From Poronia punctata (taxonomy: Eukaryota > Ascomycota > Sordariomycetes > Xylariales > Xylariaceae), in contig MU401816.1 in NCBI GenBank assembly GCA_022579005.1, positions 1-27,526 on the forward strand: DNA of 27,526 nt, written 5' to 3'. Shown here piece after piece: positions 19,859 to 27,526 of the stretch (within the stretch, counting starts at the first letter, position 1; every line of letters begins with the position of its first letter). The notes beneath the pieces were generated by a model. The model searched no databases and had not been told where the DNA came from. It was given only the letters and a program-made list of their open reading frames with translations. The position numbers and the translations under genes were made by a program.

Positions 19859-21644
19859 ATGGCCGGAGTCTCTGGGCTACTTCAGGCTAGCCAGTATGTG
19901 TCTTCCTGGACTATCCTGGCTTTTCTGGCTGCTTTTCTGGCAAGGCGTTCCGTTTCTGTACGGCTAATCTCGAAGAGTTTAAAATTAACTAATCTGCTAC
20001 CAGCTCCTGGTATTAGGCCAAAGAAGCGAGCTGTCCAAGGTTCCGGGCCCCTGGCATACGAAATGGACCGATCTCGTTACAACGTATCAGTGGTTAAGTG
20101 GACGGAAGCCATCTTATATCCACGGCCTCCACCTTAAATATGGTAATGCTGACAATGTCCCGTCTACTCTATTACTGAGCTGCCGGCCGCTATCCTAACA
20201 CTCAAGCAGGCCCGATCGTGCGGGTCGGTCCTCGTGAGGTGTACATCGCAGATACAGCCGCTGCCAGAGCCGTTTTCAAGACCAAGGACGAATTTCCCAA
20301 GTCTAGGTGGTATCTAACCTTCATACCTTTCGTCGAGAACATCTTCAACACATGCGACACAGTGCTTCACAAACGCCTGAGGAAACTGCTCTCGGCTCCG
20401 CTTTCCGAGTCTGGCCTCCAAGCTTTCACCGCACAAATCGACGACAAGGTTAAGCTGGCAATCCAACGAATGAAAGAAGAACACGAGACACGCGGAGCTG
20501 CCGACGTCTACAAGTGGTGGCTTTTCTTGACTACCGATGTTATCGGGGAACTAAGCTTCGGGGCATCCTTTCGCATGCTGGAAAATGGCAAGGTTGGTTT
20601 CATTCTGACCTTGACATATCTCACTCGATACACTCTTGTTACCACGAAACGTGTGTGATTTGCGACTGACCATCCGACCGCAAAGATCAACCAATACGCT
20701 GTCGACTTGCAGAGTGCGGGTAGGATCGCTTCGTATCGTTCTGCCTTTCCGACGTTGTTCAAGTATTGTGTTCGCTTTGGTCTATCGCTTCCCCTTCTAG
20801 AACAAGCTCGAGGTCTCGGTATACGGATGCGCAAGTACGCACAAGAATCGTTACAACGCCACCGGGATGTCGTAGCCGAGCATGGCGTCGATGCCAAGCC
20901 TACCCTCTTCACCAAGGTTTGGGTGGCAGAAGAAACCGATACCATTACGTCCGACGAGATCCAAAATAATGCCCAGGCTTACATCATCGCGGGGAGCGAC
21001 ACAACCTCCAACGAGTTGACTTATCTCGTCTGGGCCGTTTGCCGCCGTCCAGACGTCAAGTCCAGGCTGCTTGGTGAGCTCGCCACGCTGCCGGACGATT
21101 TCCAATACGAGCAACTCCGGCAGCTGCCATATTTGAACCATGTTATCGACGAGACCCTGAGGAGATACCCGACTGCACCAGCCGGCCTCCCTCGAGAGGT
21201 CCCACTAGGGGGCGCCCAAGTATGTGGCCACTATATCCCGGCAGGCTATACAGTGGCTACACAGGCCTATACCATGCACCGCAACCAAGCCGTGTTCCCG
21301 GAGCCCGAAAAGTTTGATCCTTCTAGGTGGGAGAATCCGACGCAGGCAATGAAGGATAGCTTCATGCCCTTTGGGGCTGGCTCAAGAAGTAAGTTCAAGC
21401 GATTGTCCATCTAGGTATACCTAGACGCTTGAGAGGAAGACTATATGCTAAGGCCGCCTCGGCAGTTTGTATCGGCTTACACCTTGCCAAAATGGAGCTT
21501 CGTATAGGTGCCGCCCGTTTTTTTAAGGCCTTCCCTGGCGCGAAGATCTCAGCTGTAGAAGGCATGAGCGATGAGGATATGAGGCCAGAATTGTTTTTCC
21601 TCGCTAATCCAACAGGGCATCGTTGCCTGGTAGAGCTACAGTAG
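19859..21644 (+). CDS. Cytochrome P450 monooxygenase
   Basis: Five exons (19859-19957, 20004-20142, 20210-20592, 20686-21388, 21466-21644) encode 500 aa, the usual P450 length. The introns are 46, 67, 93 and 77 nt. The first (19,958-20,003) is essential: removing it switches frame and yields LSKVPGPWHTKWTDLV and LHLKYGPIVRVGP, the normal P450 N-terminal region, whereas reading through gives nonsense and a stop. A membrane anchor lies at residues about 12-30. The I-helix AGSDTT is at 309-314, the K-helix ETLRR (ExxR) at 363-366, then FDPSRW, and the haem loop FGAGSRICIG with Cys443, rebuilt across the last intron. Intron 3 has an unusual GTTGGT donor. The PGPW...KWTDLV opening recalls fungal secondary-metabolism P450s such as the versicolorin/sterigmatocystin types, but the substrate is unknown and no backbone synthase is present. 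It should sit in the ER membrane and use a P450 reductase. It ends about 50-100 bp before the AT block. Confidence 0.92.
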
Positions 21645-21689
21645 TGACCACAGAGTACCTGGCCGGAATCTAAGGGCCAGCTGTTAATT

Positions 21690-24600
21690 TCTTTTGATAT
21701 TTTGGAGTTGTAGTTGCAAATGTTAGACTAAAGGCTTACTAAAGAGAGTTCCTAACAGAGCACTTGTTACTAGAACTAAGCAAGTCCCCAAGTTTACAGA
21801 GGAGATTGTTGTTAGAACCAATAGGTTATAAGAAGACTATAATTAATATAATGCCTATATAGTAAAAAGGATACGGCTAAGGTAAAGACTACTATAAAAG
21901 AAGGTCATTTAATATAAGGTTTTTTCTGACTTATTTAGTATAAAAAAACTTTATAATAAAAAAAAGATTTTTTTTACTTATTTAATATATAAAAACTTTA
22001 TAATAAAAAAAGGATTTTTTTTATATATTATATAATATAATTATATATTTAAGCTATATTGCTAGGTTTTAATAATTAAAAGTTTTATTTACTTACTATT
22101 ATTATTAAACTATTTTAAATATAATAATTTAATTATTATAATATTAATTAAAAAAGTTATATTAAACTATATAAAAGATTTTTATATTTAAAAAAAGCTT
22201 AAGTTTTAAGCTATTACTTTTAATATTTAAAGGTATATTTTTTATTTTAAAAATAAAAATTAATAGTTTAAAAAGCTAAAATAGCTTAATTTAAATAAAT
22301 TTAATCTAGTTAAAATACTTTTAATATAAATAAAAATAATTTTATTAATATAAATAATAAACTAATAAAATATTTTAAGCTTAAATTAAACTTAAAAAGA
22401 AAATATTACTATAAAATAAAAATATATATTAATAATAAAAAAACATTTTATATTTTTACTTTAAATTTAAAAAATTAACTATTTATATAAAAACAGTTTT
22501 TATTATTTATTAATTTATTTATATAAAATATAATAAAAGTTTTAATATTTAGTATTTTAACCTTTAAAAATTTAGTAAGCTAATAAGCAAAGTTATAAAA
22601 GTTATAACTTATTTTAACTTTATATAATTTATTAAATAAAGCTTATAAAACTATTAAAATTTTTAAAAGATTTATTATTAAATAAAAACAATATATTATT
22701 AAAATTATAAAAGCTTTAAAAATAAATATAAATTATAGTTTAACACTTTTAAAGTAGTAAATAAAGCAGCACTTAAAAAATAAAACATTAAATTATATAG
22801 TAATTACTGCTAATTATTTTAAAAATATAGGTTATAATAAAAAAGTAAAAAAGTAAAAATAATAAAAAGTTTATTTATAACTTTTAATAAAAAAGTATAA
22901 CTAATTAAAAAAATTTAAAAATAAGGCTTTTATATTATTTTTAATAGGTAAAAAAAAGTTTATAAAGCTTATAATAAATTTTTTACTTATAGCTATAATT
23001 AAAAGCTTAGCTTATAATAATAACACTATATTAATAAAAAGTAGGAAAAAAATGTAAAGTAATATAGTAAATGTTATAAATTAATAATAAAAAGAAAGAA
23101 GTACTTAGTAAAAGTAAAATTAATTACTTTATAATATAAGTAATTAATTTAACGCGCTAGTTCTTTATTTAATTAATAAGTATTTAATTTATATATAAGG
23201 ACTTATTTTAAGTTTTTTATAATATATTATATTAAGTGCTAGCTATATAAAGCCGACCGTTAACTTTAATGATTATAAGTATATTAAATATATACTATTT
23301 AATATTAAAGCGTTATATTTTTACTTTATATGTTTTTTATTATAAAGTTAATTAAAAATACTTTTTTTAAACTTAATATTTTTTAATTAAATTTTTTGCG
23401 TTTTAAAGTTATTATTTAAAACGTTACTAGTTATTTTTATATTTAAATTGTGTTATTTAATTAAATAATGAAATTTTATTTTAAATTAGTTTAAATAGTA
23501 GTTAAAAACAGTTTTAATTTTAAAAGACGTTATAATTTTATTTAAGTTTAGCTAATTATTTTAAACTAAACTAAGTACTAAAATAAATTAATAAAATAGA
23601 TCCTTTTTCTTGTTTAAAAAATAGGAAAGCTATAAATATAACTAAATAAATATTTAAAGTTTTTAAAAAGTAATTTTATAAGCTAGCTTTTTAACATTTT
23701 TTTTACTTTTTTAAAACTATTATGCTATTAAAAGTACTTTTAAAAAAGTTGTATAAGTAAGTAGTATTTATAATAAACCTAAAAATAAACTTTATCTTTT
23801 TAATTAAACTTAATTAGTTTATACTTTTAATTATAGTATTATTTAGTATAAATAGTAGCAAAGTTTATAGTAAGCTTAACATTTTATTAAAAGTAAATTT
23901 AAAACCTATTTAACTTATTAAAGTTTATAGCTATTATAATAGTTTTTTTTAATTATATAATTATACTATTAAATTTAAAAAATTAAAATTAAAATAATAG
24001 TTTATAAAAAGATTTAATTATTTTTAAGTAATTATTATTTAAGTTTTATTATAATAATAGTAAAAAGTTAGTTTATTTTTTAAAAAATATTTAAAGCAAA
24101 AGTATTATATTATTATTTTAACTATTTAATTCTTTTATTATATACTATAACTATAAATATTGCTATTATAGTTTTTAGTATATATAGCTTTTTTCTTTCT
24201 TTTTAGTTTATATTATAAATTAAATTATTAATAACTTTAAATAAATAAATAAGCTTTAAAAAGTTTATAACGTCTTTATTATTATTTTAAATCTTTTGCA
24301 ATATTTAATAATATTTTAGCATTTTTATAGCTTTTTAACAACTTTTTTTATTTTAAAATTTATAATTGCTATAGTTTTAGTAATTAATTATAATTAGTTA
24401 AATATACGCTTTTTATTTAATTAAATTACTTTATTATTTTTGTTTACCTTTTTAATAACGTTTTATAGTTTGCTTAAAGCATTTAAAAGAAAGCTTAATT
24501 ATTTTATAAAGTAATAAACTATAAAGGTTTAAGCAATAGGGTAGTTATAAGGTAATGTTGCTAGCAATTTTAAAAACTAAGTATATTAAATAACTTTTAT

Positions 24601-27526
24601 TTAGTTAGCTAAGTAAGTAACTAAACTAGCTAAAAAAATTAAAAAAAGTATAACTAGCAAAGCCTTAGCTATTAGTTAGTATAGCTTTAGCTAATAAGTA
24701 ATTTATATATAAATAGCTTAGCAAATAAATTTTTTAGCTAGGTGCTTTGTTATATTGCCTTTTTTTTTAAGTTGCTAGTTTTTAGCAATTTTAGCATTTA
24801 TAAGTATATTTACTAATTAGGCCTATTTTTAATTTTTTTAATTAAATTAATTTATTAGCTTTTATAAGCTATTTTTTTGTTAACTTATTAGCTTATACTT
24901 AGCTTTATATATTTTTTTTTATTTATAACCTTATTTTAGTATTTTTTTTTTAGCATTATTATTTTATTAAGCTTTTTGCTAAGCAATGGTTATTATACTA
25001 CTTTTAAAGCTTTTTTATTTTAAGTTTATATATTAGTACATTTTTAATATTAATATAAGTTAATTATTTTTAAATTATTAAATTTTTAATTTTAATTATA
25101 ATTTTGCTTAACTAAATAATAATAAGTTAAAAATTATAATAATGCTTAGTAAAAAGCTTTGCTAGCACTATATTTTTAGTATATATTTAAATTTTTATAT
25201 TTATTATTTTTGCTACTTTAGTAATATTAATTATATTTTTTATAAAAAAAACTACTAAAGTTATTATGCTATATATTTATTGCTTTTTTGCTTATTAGTT
25301 TACTTAAATATTTATTTATTTTTTAAATATTTTTTGCTTTAATTAGTATAGCTTAATAAATTATATAGTATACTACTTATTTTTATATTAAAATTAAAAA
25401 CGCTTAGCAAAACTATTAAGCTACTATTACTAAGGCTAAAAATAAAAACAAAAATAAAAACGTAAATATAAACGCTACTTTATTAAATAATACTTTTATT
25501 ATTATAAGTTAATGTATATTTTATTTATTTAAAGTAAGCTTAGCTTTTTAGCATATAGTTATTTTTTAAAAAAAGCTAATTATACTAGTTAAAAAAAAAG
25601 TAATGCTATATTACTATTTATTAAAAATTAGTTACTATTTATTATTTATTAACTATTATAATTGCTTTTTTTATAATTTATACTTTTATTGCTTATTTAC
25701 TAATATATTTGCTAATATTTAATAATTTTATATTAGTAAAAAAAAGCTTTTACTTAATAACTTTAATAATATTATATATAAAGCTTAGTTTTTTTTTTTT
25801 TTAAAGTATTAAAATAGCTTTTTAAATAATTTAAATGCTTATTTATGCTAGTTATATATATTTATTTTAAAAGTTGCTAATAAAAAGCTAAATTTTAAAA
25901 AAGCTTATAAAAATAAAAGTATTAAAGCATTTTTTAATATTAGCAAAGCTTATTAAAAGATTTTTATTTATAATATAATTTTTACTACTATTATTAGCTT
26001 TATTTATAATATTTATTAAACTATATTGCTTATTTTTAACTATAGCTATTTTAATAGTATAATATATTATTTACTTTTTTAGCTACTTTTTAATTTTTAT
26101 TTACTAATTTTTTATTTAATAATAATGCTTTTTATATTAATAATTTAAAATATATTTTAAGTTATAATAAGTTTATTAAAGTATAAGTTTTTATTTTTTA
26201 TAATATTATAGCTTAGTTTTAGCTTACTTAGTAATAGCTTACTATTTTTTTATTAATTAAGTATATACTTTATAATTTAATATTTATTATACTAATTATA
26301 ATTACTTTATTTATTATTTTACTTAATATAAACTTTTTTAATTTTTTTTTATATTAGTTTAGTAAACAGCTTATATTTACTAAGTATTTAGCTAGCTTTT
26401 AAATATTATATTTTATTAGCTAACTTTTTTATTTTACTAAGTATTTTTATTTATTTTAGTTTTTTTAATATTAAATAATATTTTTTATTACTTATTTTTT
26501 TTACTTATTTTTTAACTTAAGTAGCGCTATTTTGCTAACATTTTTTAGCTAGTTTATTTATAGCTTAAATAATAATATAAAAAATATATTATAAACTTAA
26601 AAATAAATTTTTAGTAACTAAATTTAATATATTTAAGTTTTTATTTTTTTAATAACTTTAACTTAAATATATATAAAAACTAGTTTTTTTTTATAGTTAA
26701 ATTTAAAGTATATTATTAATAGCTTTATTATATTATTTACTTAAAACTTTTTTAGCATATAACGTTTATTATAATATTTTTATATTAACTTTATTACTTA
26801 TTTTTAATACTTATAAACTATATAATATATAGCTTTTATTTACTATAGCTTTTTTTTTATTTTTTAAATATTAAATTAAAGCTGCTTTAGTATATATTTA
26901 ATATTTTTTAAGTAATATTTATATAATACTTTAAATAATAAATAGCTTATAATAATATATTAGCTATTATTATATATAAACTTAATATTTACTAATATTT
27001 TAATTTAATTATTTAGCTTACTACTATAAAAAATATAAAAATACTTTTTTAAAGTTTAATATACTTATTTTATTTAGCTATTAATTTAAAAGTACTATAT
27101 AGTAAATAGCTACTAATATATTTTTTATACTTTATAAAACTTTTTTTAAAATTTACTTATAATAAGTTTATTTTTATTATTTATAATTTTTTTAAAAAAC
27201 TTATATTAATAGTTTATTTTATAATATAAAATTGCTATAAGCTTAGCAATATTAAGCATTTTTTATATAAAAATAAATAATACTATTTTTATAAACTAGT
27301 TTATAATAATTAAAATTATATTATAAACGTTGCTATTTATTTTTATATATAAAAGTAGTTTTATAATAAAATTTAAGCTAATTTTTTAAAAAAGCTATTT
27401 TAATAAAAATAATAACTAAAGTTTTTTATAAAGCTTATACTTTAGCTTTTAAGCTTTTTTATATTATATATAGCTAGTAACGTATTTTTAAACATTTTGC
27501 TTTAAGCTTTTTTAATAAAACTTATA
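21690..27526. repeat. AT-rich RIP-degraded repeat block, right flank
   Basis: Composition falls from ordinary at about 21,690 to roughly 10-20% G+C by eye from about 21,900 to the window end. There is no usable reading frame, and TpA and ApT dominate. Remaining G and C cluster in AGCT, GCT and AGC words, while CpA and CpG are rare. The first 200-300 bp is less eroded and aligns with the left block. This is the expected state of transposon DNA after heavy RIP; the element class cannot be recognised. The block may well be several nested elements. It runs off the window. Confidence 0.88.
21929..22022. repeat. 47-bp tandem duplication at repeat edge
   Basis: Two adjacent copies (21,929-21,975 and 21,976-22,022) each start ACTTATTTA and end in an A-run followed by GATTTTTTTT. 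The left flank has a single related unit starting at about 400. It is part of the shared edge repeat. Confidence 0.6.

Noticed and set aside
19859..20137. P450 first considered a pseudogene because exon 1 reads into a stop and lacks the usual PGP region.
   Set aside because: Splicing 19,958-20,003 and 20,143-20,209 restores the expected PGPW...KYGPIVRV sequence in frame, so the gene is intact.
10286..21644. Possible secondary-metabolite gene cluster (transporter plus P450).
   Set aside because: No polyketide, peptide or terpene synthase, no pathway regulator; the transporters are a SulP and a sugar porter type, and two of the neighbours are dead.

Overview
The window looks like nuclear DNA of a filamentous ascomycete (Pezizomycotina). 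Genes are split by short introns of about 46-130 nt with GT...AG ends and CTAAC/CTAAT/CTGAC-type branch sites. The proteins are typical of that group. Intergenic DNA carries many dispersed TACCTAGGT-like words, which I associate with Sordariomycetes; the class assignment is inference.

The layout is a gene island of about 21 kb between two extremely AT-rich blocks (1-about 480 and about 21,690-27,526). The blocks have the hallmarks of repeat-induced point mutation (RIP). Both edges of the island carry a copy, in the same orientation, of one repeat (about 297-450 and 21,826-21,990). The right copy is less eroded.

In order, the island holds five genes that look intact: (1) a Rad26/UvsD/ATRIP-type DNA-damage checkpoint protein on the minus strand; (2) a secreted glucose/sorbosone-dehydrogenase-like protein on the plus strand, divergent from it; (3) an MFS sugar/quinate-type transporter on the minus strand, convergent with the previous gene; (4) a SulP/SLC26 anion transporter with a STAS domain on the plus strand; (5) a cytochrome P450 on the plus strand, ending within about 100 bp of the right AT block. 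For each I worked out exon joins that restore one continuous reading frame.

Between them lie two dead genes on the plus strand. One is a SET-domain protein with frameshifts, stops and altered signature residues (about 10,518-11,810). The other is a truncated calcium-pumping P-type ATPase of PMCA/Pmc1 type (about 16,990-18,720) with several frameshifts, stops, an internal deletion and EKTGT in place of the catalytic DKTGT. A possible relic of a secreted-protein 5' end sits at 10,286. The rest of the island, notably 7,992-10,285, 12,136-12,772, 15,328-16,990 and 18,721-19,858, shows no gene I can support.

The intact genes do not form an obvious pathway or a recognised biosynthetic cluster. The left part is a conserved housekeeping gene plus carbohydrate-related functions. 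The right part is a decaying accessory stretch (dead SET gene, live transporter, dead Ca2+ pump, P450) running into a RIP-mutated repeat block. I see no RNA gene, CRISPR array or intact mobile element.
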